From an uncultured Lactobacillus sp. (GTDB lineage: Bacteria > Bacillota > Bacilli > Lactobacillales > Lactobacillaceae), in the NCBI RefSeq assembly GCF_910589175.1, contig NZ_CAJURR010000001.1:1-64000 (forward strand): 64,000 nt of DNA, given 5' to 3'. Shown here one piece after another: positions 8,971-19,852 of the stretch. The notes under the pieces are model-generated. The model worked only from the letters and a program-made list of their open reading frames with translations, was not told the DNA's origin and made no database searches. Made by a program: the position numbers and the translations under genes. Every line of letters begins with the position of its first letter. The stretch's first letter is position 1.

Positions 8971-11120
8971 TGAAAAAGTTTAATAACTTAAATAGAAATA
9001 GATCCAAAGCCCACGGCTACCGCTTTACGGTGGGGAGAATCCTCCAGCTAGTCTTGGCTTTGGTTTTTCTTGTATTTATAGGTAGATTTTTATATATAGG
9101 GATTTCAAATCAGGTTGCTGGCGAAAATCTAAATAAGCGTGTAAATCAGATTTATAGGCGAAATGAGGTTTTAAAGGCAACTCGAGGAACAATTTATGAT
9201 AAAAATGGTCTAACTCTTGCTGAAGATGCGCATGTGTTTACTGTCTATGCCATCTTAGATAAGAGTTCAATTGATTATCATAATAAGCCAATGTATGTTA
9301 CGAATAAACGCAAAACAGCACAAAAGTTGGCTGAAGTACTTCCTTTAAGTGAAGAAAAAATATATTCATATTTGACTCCGAAGCATAAAGCTTTCCAGGT
9401 TGAATTTGGTTCGGCTGGAACAGGCTTAACCTTATCTCAAAAAGAAAAAATCGAAGAGATGAAATTGCCAGGAATTAAATTTATCGAAACTCCATCTAGA
9501 CTTTATCCAAATGGAAATTTTGCTTCTCACATTATTGGTTTGGCACAACCCCAAAAGAACCAGGGAAATAGTACTTTAGTTGGTACTATGGGAATTGAAG
9601 CATATTTTGATAAGCAATTAGCTGGTAAAGATGGGTATCGAGAAGCTTTTGTAGATGCAGAAAATTATCAATTGCCTAATAGCCAAAAGAATGCACGTGC
9701 TACAAAAGATGGAGACAACATTTATTTGACACTTGATTCACGACTGCAAACTTACTTAGAAGTTTTAATGTCGCAAGTGCAAGATAAATATAAACCAAAG
9801 GCTTTAACAGCAGTTGTAGAAGATATTAAAACTGGTAAAATTTTGGCTGCTTCTCAGCGTCCTACCTTTAACCCTCAAACTAAAAAGGGATTAGATACAT
9901 CATGGCGGAATATGTTAGTGCAGGATTCTTATGAACCGGGATCAGTTTTCAAAGTTTTAACTTATTCAAGTGCAATTGAAAGCGGTCATTACAATCCTAA
10001 TGAGCAATATAAGTCCGGAGCAGTCACTGTTCAAGGCTCAACAATTCATGACTGGAATAATAGTGGTTGGGGAAGTATTCCCTTTAGCCAAGCTTTCCCT
10101 CGTTCAAGTAATGTTGGCTTTGTAAAACTTGAACAAAAGATGGGTTCAAAAACTTGGAAAGAATATTTGAATAAATATCGAATCGGTAAAAAGACGGGGG
10201 TAACACTCCCTGGAGAAACCGCAGGTATTTTAAACTTTTCTACCCCGTTGAATCAGGCTGTTACTGCATTTGGACAAGGGGTTAATGTTAATGCAATGCA
10301 AATGATGCAAGCATACAGTGCCTTGGCCAATAATGGTCAGATGGTAAAACCTCAATTTGTCGAAAAAATAGTTTCACCTTCTGGTAAAGTAGTGGAAAAG
10401 TTTCATCGTACAAAAGTCGGGACACCTATTTATTCTGCTAAAACAGCTAAAACTGTTTTAAAAGGAATGCAAGATGTTGTAAACGCATCTTACGGTACTG
10501 GTGCCGCTTATAAAATGCCAGGAAAGAGCATCGCTGTAAAAACTGGTACGGCACAAATAGCTGGACCTCATGGAGGATATTTGACTGGGGATAATAATTA
10601 CATTTTCTCAGTAGTTGGGGTAACACCTGCTAATAATCCGCGTTATTGTGTTTATTTAACCATGAAGCAACCACAAAAAATGTCCAAACCAGCTGAAACA
10701 ATTCTTTCTTCTATTTTCAAACCAATTATGAATCGCTTGATTTCACTTTCTGATTCTTCAGCAAAGGTTAATGAAAAAGTAACCGTTCCAGCTTTAACTG
10801 GTAAAAGTGTTGAAAAAGCAAAAGAAGACGCTAATAATGCAGGAGTTTCAGTTGAAGTGATTGGAACTGGAAAGAATGTTAGTCGACAGTCAGTAGGAGC
10901 CGGTGTAAAAGAAGATACTGATACAAAAATTTTCTTATTTACCGGAGGGCAGGTTACATGTCCAAATATGGTCGGTTGGAGTGAAGATGAGGTTAATAGC
11001 TTCATGACAACAACTGATATTCCAATTACGATTAATGGAAAAGGAAAAGTTACTAAGCAGTCTGTTCCGGCTGGAAAAGTAATTGATAAAAATAGTAAGT
11101 TATCAGTAAACTTAAAATAG
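8970..11120 (+). CDS. ftsI: division transpeptidase, PBP2x/FtsI type with PASTA domains
   Basis: A septal class B penicillin-binding protein of 716 aa. One membrane helix (about 23-46), a dimerisation/pedestal domain, then the transpeptidase domain with SVFK at 325-328 (nucleophile Ser325), SSN at 379-381 and KTG at 524-526. Two PASTA domains follow (about 597-650 and 655-716), as in streptococcal PBP2x. It cross-links new septal peptidoglycan with an FtsW partner. The FtsW/RodA-type gene in this window is far away at 37946. Confidence 0.95.
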   Translation: MKKFNNLNRNRSKAHGYRFTVGRILQLVLALVFLVFIGRFLYIGISNQVAGENLNKRVNQIYRRNEVLKATRGTIYDKNGLTLAEDAHVFTVYAILDKSSIDYHNKPMYVTNKRKTAQKLAEVLPLSEEKIYSYLTPKHKAFQVEFGSAGTGLTLSQKEKIEEMKLPGIKFIETPSRLYPNGNFASHIIGLAQPQKNQGNSTLVGTMGIEAYFDKQLAGKDGYREAFVDAENYQLPNSQKNARATKDGDNIYLTLDSRLQTYLEVLMSQVQDKYKPKALTAVVEDIKTGKILAASQRPTFNPQTKKGLDTSWRNMLVQDSYEPGSVFKVLTYSSAIESGHYNPNEQYKSGAVTVQGSTIHDWNNSGWGSIPFSQAFPRSSNVGFVKLEQKMGSKTWKEYLNKYRIGKKTGVTLPGETAGILNFSTPLNQAVTAFGQGVNVNAMQMMQAYSALANNGQMVKPQFVEKIVSPSGKVVEKFHRTKVGTPIYSAKTAKTVLKGMQDVVNASYGTGAAYKMPGKSIAVKTGTAQIAGPHGGYLTGDNNYIFSVVGVTPANNPRYCVYLTMKQPQKMSKPAETILSSIFKPIMNRLISLSDSSAKVNEKVTVPALTGKSVEKAKEDANNAGVSVEVIGTGKNVSRQSVGAGVKEDTDTKIFLFTGGQVTCPNMVGWSEDEVNSFMTTTDIPITINGKGKVTKQSVPAGKVIDKNSKLSVNLK

Positions 11121-11144
11121 TAAAAGTTAAAGGAGTAATACAAA

Positions 11145-12104
11145 ATGCAGTTTTCTTTGATACCGTTCATTAGCAGCTTTGCTCTTACGGTTATCTTCTT
11201 ACCGTTATTTATTGGTTTCATGCGAATGAAACATGAAGGACAAGTTATTAGAGATGAAGGCCCTAAGTGGCATGAGAAAAAATCGGGTACACCAACTATG
11301 GGTGGAGTAGTCTTTATGCTTGCCGGTGTTATTTCTACCTTATGGGTATTGGTTTGGCAAAAAGATTTAAATAAGACTGCATGGATTTTAATTATTGCTT
11401 TCTTAGGATACGGAATTATTGGCTTTTTAGATGATGGAATTAAGCTATATTTTAAACGCAATTTAGGCTTGAAAGCATGGCAAAAACTATTAGGACAAAT
11501 TATTATTGCAGATTTAATTATTGCACTAGCATTTAGTGATCATTTTGCGTTTGAATTATATATTCCTTTTGCAGGAATGGTAAGAAATTCTTTCTTGTTT
11601 AGTTTGTTTGTTCTTTTCTGGTTGGTTGGTTTTTCTAACGCCGTTAACCTATCTGATGGTTTAGATGGATTAGCAACTGGGTTATCGATTATTGCCTATG
11701 CTACTTATGCTTGGATAGCTTACCAAGAAAAAAATTGGGTTATTGTTGTATTTACTCTCAGTGTAATTGGTGGTTTAGTAGGTTTCTTCATTTTCAACCA
11801 TAAACCAGCTAAAATTTTCATGGGAGATGCAGGTTCGTTAGCTTTAGGTGGAGGATTAGCTACTGTATCGATCTTCCTTCATCGTCCATGGTCATTGCTT
11901 TTAATTGGAATTGTTTTTGTATTAGAAACTTTAAGTGTGATTTTACAAGTTATTTCCTTCCAAACTACTGGAAAGAGAATCTTCAAGATGACACCAATCC
12001 ATCACCATTTCGAAATGCTTGGCTGGTCTGAATGGAAGGTTGATATTGTATTTTGGATTGTTGGTTTGATTGGAAGTATTATTTATTTAATTGTCTGGGG
12101 TTAA
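11145..12104 (+). CDS. mraY: phospho-N-acetylmuramoyl-pentapeptide transferase
   Basis: A membrane enzyme that makes lipid I from UDP-MurNAc-pentapeptide and undecaprenyl phosphate. 319 aa with about ten membrane helices. Family motifs: GTPTMGG near the N-terminus, FLDDGIK (catalytic Asp pair), [25 protein letters not shown] and the MTPIHHHFE loop. Start ATG 11145 has an AAAGGAG site. Fifth gene of the dcw operon. Confidence 0.97.
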   Translation: MQFSLIPFISSFALTVIFLPLFIGFMRMKHEGQVIRDEGPKWHEKKSGTPTMGGVVFMLAGVISTLWVLVWQKDLNKTAWILIIAFLGYGIIGFLDDGIKLYFKRNLGLKAWQKLLGQIIIADLIIALAFSDHFAFELYIPFAGMVRNSFLFSLFVLFWLVGFSNAVNLSDGLDGLATGLSIIAYATYAWIAYQEKNWVIVVFTLSVIGGLVGFFIFNHKPAKIFMGDAGSLALGGGLATVSIFLHRPWSLLLIGIVFVLETLSVILQVISFQTTGKRIFKMTPIHHHFEMLGWSEWKVDIVFWIVGLIGSIIYLIVWG

Positions 12105-12111
12105 TTTTAAA

Positions 12112-13494
12112 ATGAAAAAAATTAAGACATATGAAAATAAAAATATTTTGATTTTAGGCTTAGGAAAGAGTGGTTTTTCTGTTGCTAAGCTTCTTTTAAA
12201 ACTTGGCGCTAAGCTGACTTTAAATGATAAAAAAGATTTGTCTAACGATGATCGTGCTGCAGAATTAGACAAGTTAGGAGTTAGAGTGATTTCTGGATAC
12301 CATCCAGTAGAGATTTTTGATGAGGAAAAATTTGATTATCTTGTTAAAAACCCCGGAATTCCTTATGAAAATCCAATGGTAGAGAAGGCAGAGAAGTTAG
12401 ATATTCCAGTTATTACCGAGCCTGAAATTGCACTTAATGTTAGTGAAGCACCATATGTTTGTGTTACTGGTTCAAACGGAAAGACAACTACGGTCATGCT
12501 TACCCAAAGAATTATGGATCATCATTTATCTAAAAATGGTGGTCATGCTTATGCAGTTGGTAATATTGGTGTTCCAATTTCAGAAGTAGTTGAAAAAGCA
12601 ACTTCTAAAGATCTCTTAGTAGTAGAAATGTCTAGCTTCCAATTACTTGGGATAACTGATATTAAGCCTAAAGTAGCTGCCATTGTTGATATTTATAATA
12701 ACGTTCACCTTGACTACCATAAGACTTTTGACAATTATGTTGAAGCTAAGCTTAGAATTACTCAATCTCAAGATCAAGATGACCATTTCATTGCTAACTT
12801 TGATCAAAAGAATATTTTAGAAAAAGAGCTTGATAAGACAAAAGCTAAGGTGCAGACATTTTCAGAAACAGATAAAACGGCCGACTATTTTATTGGTGAT
12901 GAATATCTTGAAAGCAAAGACGATCATCACATTATGAAGATCAGCGATATCAAGATCCCAGGTATTCATAACCAACAAAATTGTTTAGTAGCCATTGCCA
13001 TTTCTAAATTAATGGGTGCAGATGATAGTGACATTCAATACGCATTAAGTACTTTTACTGGTGCGACTCACCGTTTGCAATATGTAATGACTTATAATGA
13101 TCGTAAAATTTATAATGATTCAAAATCAACGAATATTGAAGCTGCTACTGTAGCGATTCCATCATTTAAAGAGCCTGAAGTTTTGATTGCGGGTGGATTA
13201 GATCGTGGATTCATGTTCGATTCATTGGTTCCACTATTTAAAAAGCATGTAAAATCAATTGTACTTTATGGTGAAACTAAATATCTTTTAGCTGATGCTG
13301 CTCGTAAAGCGGGTATTAAAGATATCGTAATTGTTAATACTTTACAAGAAGCTGTTCCACGAGCATACGAATTAAGTGAAGCAGGTGATGTTATTTTGTT
13401 TTCACCAGCATGTGCATCTTGGGATCAATTTAACACTTTTGAAGAACGTGGAGACTTTTTTGTAAAATTTATTAAGGAATTAAAGACTAAATAA
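12112..13494 (+). CDS. murD: UDP-N-acetylmuramoylalanine--D-glutamate ligase
   Basis: Cytoplasmic Mur ligase that adds D-glutamate to UDP-MurNAc-L-Ala. 460 aa from ATG 12112, 7 bases after the mraY stop; an in-frame TTG at 12091 would overlap mraY and lacks a ribosome site. N-terminal Rossmann region LILGLGKSG, ATP loop VTGSNGKTTT, central YNDSKSTN and C-terminal LFSPACASWDQF are all recognisable. Confidence 0.97.
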   Translation: MKKIKTYENKNILILGLGKSGFSVAKLLLKLGAKLTLNDKKDLSNDDRAAELDKLGVRVISGYHPVEIFDEEKFDYLVKNPGIPYENPMVEKAEKLDIPVITEPEIALNVSEAPYVCVTGSNGKTTTVMLTQRIMDHHLSKNGGHAYAVGNIGVPISEVVEKATSKDLLVVEMSSFQLLGITDIKPKVAAIVDIYNNVHLDYHKTFDNYVEAKLRITQSQDQDDHFIANFDQKNILEKELDKTKAKVQTFSETDKTADYFIGDEYLESKDDHHIMKISDIKIPGIHNQQNCLVAIAISKLMGADDSDIQYALSTFTGATHRLQYVMTYNDRKIYNDSKSTNIEAATVAIPSFKEPEVLIAGGLDRGFMFDSLVPLFKKHVKSIVLYGETKYLLADAARKAGIKDIVIVNTLQEAVPRAYELSEAGDVILFSPACASWDQFNTFEERGDFFVKFIKELKTK

Positions 13495-13495
13495 A

Positions 13496-14608
13496 ATGAG
13501 AGTAATTTTTTCTGGTGGCGGAACTGGTGGCCACATTTATCCAATTATGGCGTTAATTGAACGTTTGAAAGAACGTAAGTTAGTTACAAATGATGAAATC
13601 TTATTTGTTGGGACTGATAAAGGATTAGAATCGAAAATTGTGCCTGCTGCAGGAGTTCCTTTTAAGACTTTAAAAATTAAAGGATTCGATAGAAAGCATC
13701 CTTTAAAAAATTTTGAAACAATCGAATTGTTCATTAAAGCTACAAAAGAAGCAAAACAAATTATTAAGAACTTTAAACCTGATGTAGTAGTGGGAACCGG
13801 TGGATATGTATCAGGTGCCATAGTTTATGAAGCAGCTAAAATGCATATTCCAACTATCATTCATGAATCTAATTCAGTAGTTGGACTAGCAAATAAGTTT
13901 TTAGCTCATTATGTTGATAAAATTTGTTATACCTTTGATGATGCTGCAAAGCAATTTTCAGAGAAAAAGAAATTAGTAAAAACGGGTAATCCACGCTCAC
14001 AACAAGTTCTTGGCTTAAATAAAGAAAACATTGATATTGCTAAGAAGTGGGATTTAAATCCTAACATGCCAACTGTACTGATTTTTGGTGGCTCACGCGG
14101 TGCTCTAGCAATTAATCAAATCGTTGAAAAGTCTTTACCAGAGCTTGAAACAAAACCATATCAGGTTATTTGGGCAACTGGACAATTGTATTATGGCGAT
14201 GTTAAGAAAAAATTAGCCGGTAAAGAAGTGAATTCAAATATAAAGATTGTTCCTTATATAGATAATATGCCGGGCCTATTACCACAAATGACATGCGTTG
14301 TAGCACGATCTGGAGCAACTAGTTTGGCTGAATTTACAGCTCTGGGTGTTCCTGTAATTTTAATTCCTAGTCCAAATGTAACGCATAACCATCAAATGAA
14401 AAATGCGCTTGATATGGAAAAAGCAGGAGCTGCTTTAGTTATTGCAGAAAATGATTTAAATCCTAATAACTTTGTTTCGTCAATCGATCATATTCTACTT
14501 GATACAAATTATGCAAAGAAGATGAGTGAGGCATCTAAGAAATTAGGTGTTCCGGATGCATCTGATCAAGTAATTTCGGTGATGGAAAGTCTAATTAAAA
14601 ATAAATAG
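13496..14608 (+). CDS. murG: lipid II synthase MurG
   Basis: Peripheral membrane glycosyltransferase that adds GlcNAc to lipid I to give lipid II. 370 aa. N-terminal GGGTGGHIYP loop, second glycine loop GTGGYVSG, and the donor-binding GGSRGA and ARSGATSLAE regions match the family. It starts 1 base after murD. murE, murB, murC and ddl are not in this cluster and must be elsewhere. Confidence 0.97.
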   Translation: MRVIFSGGGTGGHIYPIMALIERLKERKLVTNDEILFVGTDKGLESKIVPAAGVPFKTLKIKGFDRKHPLKNFETIELFIKATKEAKQIIKNFKPDVVVGTGGYVSGAIVYEAAKMHIPTIIHESNSVVGLANKFLAHYVDKICYTFDDAAKQFSEKKKLVKTGNPRSQQVLGLNKENIDIAKKWDLNPNMPTVLIFGGSRGALAINQIVEKSLPELETKPYQVIWATGQLYYGDVKKKLAGKEVNSNIKIVPYIDNMPGLLPQMTCVVARSGATSLAEFTALGVPVILIPSPNVTHNHQMKNALDMEKAGAALVIAENDLNPNNFVSSIDHILLDTNYAKKMSEASKKLGVPDASDQVISVMESLIKNK

Positions 14609-14625
14609 GGAAGGAAGTGAGGCAT

Positions 14626-15474
14626 GTGGCCAAAAGAAAAATAACCAAAAAAGATCCTAAAAAAGAATTATCAGGATGGATTGATTATAAAAATAAGGCA
14701 AACAATAATGAAAAAAGACGGGTCTCTGCCTCACTAACTAAATTGCAGGCTGAACGACGGCATGCTTTATTGACTCGATTAGGTTTTATAATTTTCTTTT
14801 CACTGTGTTGTATTTTAGCTTTAGGATACTATATTTCTCCAAAAGCAAATGTAGCAAGCGTACAGGTTAAAGGAGCGCCTGAGTTAAATAGTAAGCAAGT
14901 AGTAAAGACTGTAGGTATTTCTCCTGAAAATAAGGTTGTCTTTTGTCTCCTAAAAGGAAAAGAATACAGTAGAAAACTAGCGGCTACTTTTCCAGAAATA
15001 GAGAAAGTACAAGTGAGCGTTCAAAAAGCAAATCATTTGATTTTAAATATCAAAGAGCGACCAGTAATCGGATATATTCATGAAGGTGACGGCTATCGCA
15101 AAATTTTGGCGACTGGAAAAGTGGGTAGTCAAATTATCGCAAGTAACAAAATTGATAAAAATAAGCCTTTGTTTACTGGATATAATCAAAAAGTCTCTCT
15201 TAGCGAAGATATCAAGGTTTATGCCAGTCTTCCACAAAATATCCGTGACCAAGTTAAAATGCTGAGTGGTGAAACACGAAGGCCAACGCAGATTGTTTTG
15301 GTAATGAAAGATAATAATATAGTTATTGGAAATCTTTCTACCATTAAAAGTAAGATGCGCTACTATGACAAAATTAAAAGTCAGCTGAGAGAACCATCTG
15401 TAATTGATTTTGAAATTGGTGCTTATAGTAGACCGCTCACACAGGCAGAAAAAGTCAAATTAGGACTGACTTGA
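14626..15474 (+). CDS. divIB: cell division protein DivIB (FtsQ)
   Basis: A bitopic division protein of about 282 aa: basic cytoplasmic region, membrane helix (about 48-70), then a POTRA-type domain starting VASVQVKGAPELNS and a C-terminal beta domain. It works in the FtsL-DivIC complex. GTG 14626 is preferred: the AAGGA site lies 10 bases before it, but only 1-2 bases before GTG 14617, which would add three residues. Confidence 0.9.
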   Translation: MAKRKITKKDPKKELSGWIDYKNKANNNEKRRVSASLTKLQAERRHALLTRLGFIIFFSLCCILALGYYISPKANVASVQVKGAPELNSKQVVKTVGISPENKVVFCLLKGKEYSRKLAATFPEIEKVQVSVQKANHLILNIKERPVIGYIHEGDGYRKILATGKVGSQIIASNKIDKNKPLFTGYNQKVSLSEDIKVYASLPQNIRDQVKMLSGETRRPTQIVLVMKDNNIVIGNLSTIKSKMRYYDKIKSQLREPSVIDFEIGAYSRPLTQAEKVKLGLT

Positions 15475-15538
15475 TATTAGTGAGAACGTAAACCATATGT
15501 TAAAATTTATTGTATAGTTATGTTTTGGGGGCATTACC

Positions 15539-16909
15539 TTGGATAAAACTGATTTACTTGTAGGCTTGGATATAGGAACAACAAGCGTAAAAGCAGTAGT
15601 CGCTGACACTGCATCTAATGAAATGCAAATTATTGGTGCTGCAAATGGTCCTACTAAAGGAATGCGGCATGGAAAAATTGTTGATATTGATCAAACTGCT
15701 GAAAGTATTAGCGCTGTTTTAAAGAAAGTAGCGCAAAAGACAAATTCAAAGATTTATCGCGTAGTAACTGGAATTCCAGTTGGATTACTTCAATTAGAAA
15801 ATGCTGTTGGATTAATTAACATTGAAGAAAATGGTAGAGAAGTTACTGATAATGATGTAAAACGTGTTTTAGTAACTGCTATTGATACAGCATTAAAAGA
15901 TGGCCGAGAAGCAATTGCTTTTTTACCTAATAAATTCTTAATTGATGGAAAAACTGATGTAGATGATCCAAGAAAAATGATTGCTCATTCACTTGAGGTA
16001 CACGGCATATTATTGACAGCACCTAGTGCAGATTTACATAATATTCGCAAAGCCATCGAAAGAGCAGGATATCAAAATAATTTCTTTGTACCTACGCCTT
16101 TAGCAATTGCAAGTGTTGCTCTTGATGAAGGAGAAAGAACTTTTGGTACAGTTCTTCTTGATTTAGGTGGCGGATCAACTACTGCGACTGTTATTCATGA
16201 GAATAAGATTAAGTATGCGACAATTGATTTAGAAGGTGGAATTGATATTACCAATGATATTTCAGTTGTTTTGAATACTTCAAAAAAAGAAGCTGAAAAA
16301 ATCAAACTACAATTTGGTTATGCAGATCCAAGCTTAACTTCTAGTGATAACCAATTTCCAGTTAATGTAGTGGGTGAAAATGCTCCAAAAATGATTGATG
16401 AAGAGTATTTAAGTGAAATAATAAATGCTCGTCTTGATCAAACTTTCAGTCGAATTGGAAAAGGATTAAAATCTCACGATGCCTTCAATTTGCCAGGTGG
16501 TGTTGTGATTACTGGTGGAAGTAGCGCACTCCAGGGAATTGATGACATTGTAAAAGAAGATTTTGGTGTAAAAGCTAGAATTTTTCAACCAGATCAGATG
16601 GGACTACGTAATCCAATGTATGCTGCTAGCTATGGAGTAGTAAATTATGCTTATAGTTTAGCTGATATTGATTACCTGGTTAACAGTGTTATTTATGGAA
16701 ACCAGGTTACTTCTCCGGTTTCTAATCAATCTTCGTCTCAAGAAAATATGAAATTTTTCAAAAGACGTCTAACTCCTAGTGAAATGGAGCAGAAAGAAGA
16801 TTATAATAAGACTAGTGCTACATCAACGGTCTCTACGTCTGAAGAGAATGATGATAATAAGAATAATAAAAAAGGAATCAAAGAATTCTTTAAGAAGTTT
16901 TTTGATTAA
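15539..16909 (+). CDS. ftsA: cell division protein FtsA
   Basis: Actin-like protein that tethers FtsZ to the membrane. 456 aa. Phosphate-1 motif GLDIGTTSVKAVV, the FtsA-specific 1C region, LDLGGGSTT and VITGGSSALQG. The extreme C-terminus KGIKEFFKKFFD is a typical amphipathic membrane-binding helix, joined by a low-complexity linker. The start is TTG 15539 after a GGGGG site. A TATAGT at 15512 may be the -10 of a local promoter. Confidence 0.95.
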   Translation: MDKTDLLVGLDIGTTSVKAVVADTASNEMQIIGAANGPTKGMRHGKIVDIDQTAESISAVLKKVAQKTNSKIYRVVTGIPVGLLQLENAVGLINIEENGREVTDNDVKRVLVTAIDTALKDGREAIAFLPNKFLIDGKTDVDDPRKMIAHSLEVHGILLTAPSADLHNIRKAIERAGYQNNFFVPTPLAIASVALDEGERTFGTVLLDLGGGSTTATVIHENKIKYATIDLEGGIDITNDISVVLNTSKKEAEKIKLQFGYADPSLTSSDNQFPVNVVGENAPKMIDEEYLSEIINARLDQTFSRIGKGLKSHDAFNLPGGVVITGGSSALQGIDDIVKEDFGVKARIFQPDQMGLRNPMYAASYGVVNYAYSLADIDYLVNSVIYGNQVTSPVSNQSSSQENMKFFKRRLTPSEMEQKEDYNKTSATSTVSTSEENDDNKNNKKGIKEFFKKFFD

Positions 16910-16926
16910 ATAAGGTGGTTTAGTAA

Positions 16927-18300
16927 ATGGATTTTACTTTCGATTCTGATGACAACAAAAACGCAGTCATTAAAGTAATCGGTGTTGGTGGTGCCGGTGG
17001 TAACGCTGTAAACCGAATGATTGATGAAGGAGTACAAGGGGTTTCCTTTATTGCAGCTAACACGGATGTACAAGCTCTTAATAGTAATAAAGCAGAAAAT
17101 AAGATTCAACTTGGACCTAAACTTACTCGTGGGTTAGGTGCCGGTTCTCATCCTGAAGTGGGTCAAAAAGCTGCTGAAGAGAGTCAACAAACAATTGAAG
17201 ACTCTTTAAAGGGCGCTGACATGATCTTTATTACTGCTGGTATGGGTGGTGGTACTGGAACTGGTGCTGCTCCTGTAATTGCAAAGATTGCACGTGAAAC
17301 TGGAGCCTTGACTGTTGGGGTTGTTACTCGTCCCTTTACATTTGAAGGTCCAAAGCGTTCAAAAAATGCAGCAGAAGGAATTGCTCAATTAAAGCAATAT
17401 GTTGATACCCTAGTTATCATTGCTAATAATCGTTTATTAGAAATGGTTGATAAGAAGACACCAATGATGGATGCGTTCAAAGAAGCTGACAATGTTCTTC
17501 GTCAAGGTGTGCAAGGTATTTCAGATTTAATTACTTCAACTGACTACGTTAACCTTGACTTTGCAGATGTTAAGACTGTAATGGAAAATCAAGGTGCTGC
17601 CTTAATGGGAATTGGTCGTGCTAGCGGAGAAAATAGAACAGTTGAAGCTACAAAACTTGCTATTTCATCTCCATTACTTGAAGTATCAATTGATGGGGCA
17701 AAGCAAGTCTTACTTAATATTACCGGTGGACCAGATCTAACTTTGTTTGAGGCACAAGATGCTTCTGATATTGTTTCAAAAGCTGCTGGAGATGGCGTAA
17801 ATATTATCTTTGGTACATCAATCAATGCAAACCTTGGTGATGAAGTTGTAGTTACTGTGATTGCAACTGGAATTGATTCAAAGGCTGAAGAAGAAGCTTC
17901 AAAACAGCCAATGCGCCGTCCTTCACGTCCAGCACGTCAAGAAGTAGTAACTCCTGAACGTAAGAGTGAACAACCAGAAGTATCTACTCCTACGCCAACA
18001 GATAATGCTGAAGTTAAAGTAGAAAATACTATTTCTCACGAAGCTCCTACCCAATCTACTCCTGAAATAAAAGCAGAAAAGAAAGAATCTCAAGATACTT
18101 TACTTGACCCCACAAGCGTTTGGAAGCAAGATAGAAAAGAGAACAATCGTCCACAACCTATAGAAAACAATGAAAAAGATGACGATGAATTTGATTCATT
18201 TAGTTCAGACGACTCCACTAGTATTTCTCAAATCGAAACTAGTGTAGATGATGAATCAGATAATGATATTCCATTCTTCAAACATCGTCGTCAAGATTAG
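16927..18300 (+). CDS. ftsZ: cell division GTPase FtsZ
   Basis: Tubulin homologue that forms the division ring. 457 aa. The tubulin signature GGGTGTG is at 107-113, a T7-loop NLDFADVK follows at about 208, and the folded core ends near 318. A long acidic, Pro/Thr-rich linker (about 320-445) leads to the C-terminal peptide [10 protein letters not shown], which binds FtsA, SepF and other partners. Start ATG follows AAGGTGG. Confidence 0.98.
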   Translation: MDFTFDSDDNKNAVIKVIGVGGAGGNAVNRMIDEGVQGVSFIAANTDVQALNSNKAENKIQLGPKLTRGLGAGSHPEVGQKAAEESQQTIEDSLKGADMIFITAGMGGGTGTGAAPVIAKIARETGALTVGVVTRPFTFEGPKRSKNAAEGIAQLKQYVDTLVIIANNRLLEMVDKKTPMMDAFKEADNVLRQGVQGISDLITSTDYVNLDFADVKTVMENQGAALMGIGRASGENRTVEATKLAISSPLLEVSIDGAKQVLLNITGGPDLTLFEAQDASDIVSKAAGDGVNIIFGTSINANLGDEVVVTVIATGIDSKAEEEASKQPMRRPSRPARQEVVTPERKSEQPEVSTPTPTDNAEVKVENTISHEAPTQSTPEIKAEKKESQDTLLDPTSVWKQDRKENNRPQPIENNEKDDDEFDSFSSDDSTSISQIETSVDDESDNDIPFFKHRRQD

Positions 18301-18318
18301 TATTTGGAGGAAGAAATT

Positions 18319-18753
18319 ATGGCTTTTGATAAATTAGGTAGATTTTTTGGTATTTCAGAAGATGATGAAATGAATGAAGTATCGTATACCGAATCAGAAG
18401 AACAACAAGAAGAAATCCCTCAAACTCAAAAAAATGAGAGAAGAGCAAATGTTGTTTCTATTAATTCTGGTGTTAGTGCTACGAGTAAAATCGTTTTATA
18501 CGAACCTCGTGTATATTCTGATGCAAAAGAAGTAGCTCAAAATCTGCTAAATAATAAGGCTGTTATTATTAATTTTGCACGTATGGATGATGAGCAAGCA
18601 CGTAGAATCGTTGATTTTATTACTGGTACTGTTTATGCCCTAAACGGTGAAATTCAACGTGTGGGTGACAAGATCTTCTTAGCAACTCCACCAAAATTTG
18701 AAACGGATGGTAAAATCGCTGAATTAGTTGAAAAGAAAGATAAAATGGATTAA
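18319..18753 (+). CDS. sepF: cell division protein SepF
   Basis: FtsZ-binding membrane anchor of Gram-positives. 144 aa from ATG 18319; GGAGG sits 8 bases upstream, while the in-frame TTG 18304 overlaps that site. N-terminal amphipathic helix (MAFDKLGRFFG), an acidic linker, then the SepF domain with VVINFARMDDEQARRIVDFITGT-like content. It follows ftsZ directly; no ylmE (YggS-type) gene lies between them, unlike in many Bacilli. Confidence 0.95.
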   Translation: MAFDKLGRFFGISEDDEMNEVSYTESEEQQEEIPQTQKNERRANVVSINSGVSATSKIVLYEPRVYSDAKEVAQNLLNNKAVIINFARMDDEQARRIVDFITGTVYALNGEIQRVGDKIFLATPPKFETDGKIAELVEKKDKMD

Positions 18754-19049
18754 TGGTATTTTCAATTGTAGGCTGGATATTACGTATTATTTCCGATTTA
18801 TTAAATATCTATAGCTTTCTAATTGTTATCTATACTTTACTAACTTGGATCCCAAGACTACTTGTAACTAAAGTGGGGCGAGTACTAGGGAAAATTGTTG
18901 AGCCTTATTTGGAGATATTTGAACGTTTTATTCCTCCAATAGCTGGAATTTCCTTTGCCCCCGTTGTAGCTTTGTTAGTAATTTATTTTGTAAATAATTA
19001 TGTCCTTTATTGGATAGCAAATATAATTAGGTACGTGTTTATTAGATAA
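18753..19049 (+). CDS. ylmG: YggT/YlmG-family membrane protein
   Basis: 98 residues with two membrane helices separated by a short loop carrying the family's YTLLTWIPRL and EPYLEIFERFIPP motifs. The ftsZ-sepF-ylmG-ylmH-divIVA order is widely conserved. Its molecular role is not established; links to division and membrane organisation have been proposed. It overlaps sepF by 1 base. Confidence 0.9.
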   Translation: MVFSIVGWILRIISDLLNIYSFLIVIYTLLTWIPRLLVTKVGRVLGKIVEPYLEIFERFIPPIAGISFAPVVALLVIYFVNNYVLYWIANIIRYVFIR

Positions 19050-19050
19050 A

Positions 19051-19848
19051 ATGGAAAAAAGACAAGCTAGTAGTTTTTATCAACATTTTGATGAAAGTGA
19101 AAGACCGACGGTGGATTATTTCGTCGGTCTTTTTAATCAGTTTTTATTTAAAAATGAACCGATTTTGACAGATTTCTTAAATCCGAGAGAACAATATATT
19201 TTCCGAGAAATAGTTGGAGGCTATGCACAGTTATATAGCTTTGGTGGTTTTTCGAATGCGGAAAAGAAGCGAATGCTACTATGTGATTGGAGTGAAGGCT
19301 GCGAGCCCGATAAATTCAATATTTCTCTTTTAGAGATTGCTTATCCTCAAAAATGGTCTGAACTCACTCATAGTCAAATCTTAGGTGTTTTGACGCACTT
19401 AGGAATTGAATTGGATACTTTTGGCGATATTATTAATGATGAGAATGGAAATTGGCAGTTTTTTGTCAAAGCTGAATTGAAAGATTATTTTCTTGAGGAA
19501 ATTGATCGAATTGGAAGAACAAAAGTGAAATTATCTGAACTGCCACTATCCAAGGTTTTAGTGCAGGAAGATGATAGTGACGAAATGACTTCAGTCGCGA
19601 TTTCACTTCGACTTGATGCTGTTATCAGTGCGATTACGAACTTAAGCAGAAGCCAAGTTAAGAAAATTATTGAAGCGGGAGAAGTGAAATTAAATTGGCA
19701 TCTTGTAACACAATCTAATATAATTATTTCTGTACAGGATATGCTTAGTATTCGCCATTATGGGAGATATGAGATTATTAATCTTGCCACTACGAAGAAA
19801 GGTAAAAATAGACTTGAAATAAAAGTATGGCAAGCAAAGAAAAGGTGA
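19051..19848 (+). CDS. ylmH: S4-domain RNA-binding protein YlmH
   Basis: 265 aa. An N-terminal domain of the YlmH type is followed by a C-terminal S4 RNA-binding domain (about 183-250) with RLDAVISAITNLSRSQVKKII and GEVKLNW. YlmH proteins bind RNA and ribosomes and have been linked to rescue of stalled translation in Bacillus. It starts 1 base after ylmG. Confidence 0.92.
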   Translation: MEKRQASSFYQHFDESERPTVDYFVGLFNQFLFKNEPILTDFLNPREQYIFREIVGGYAQLYSFGGFSNAEKKRMLLCDWSEGCEPDKFNISLLEIAYPQKWSELTHSQILGVLTHLGIELDTFGDIINDENGNWQFFVKAELKDYFLEEIDRIGRTKVKLSELPLSKVLVQEDDSDEMTSVAISLRLDAVISAITNLSRSQVKKIIEAGEVKLNWHLVTQSNIIISVQDMLSIRHYGRYEIINLATTKKGKNRLEIKVWQAKKR

Positions 19849-19852
19849 TAAT

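Noticed and set aside
10652..11461. 269-codon open frame on the minus strand
   Set aside because: It is antisense to the ftsI/mraY genes, has no ribosome site, and its composition reflects the opposite strand.
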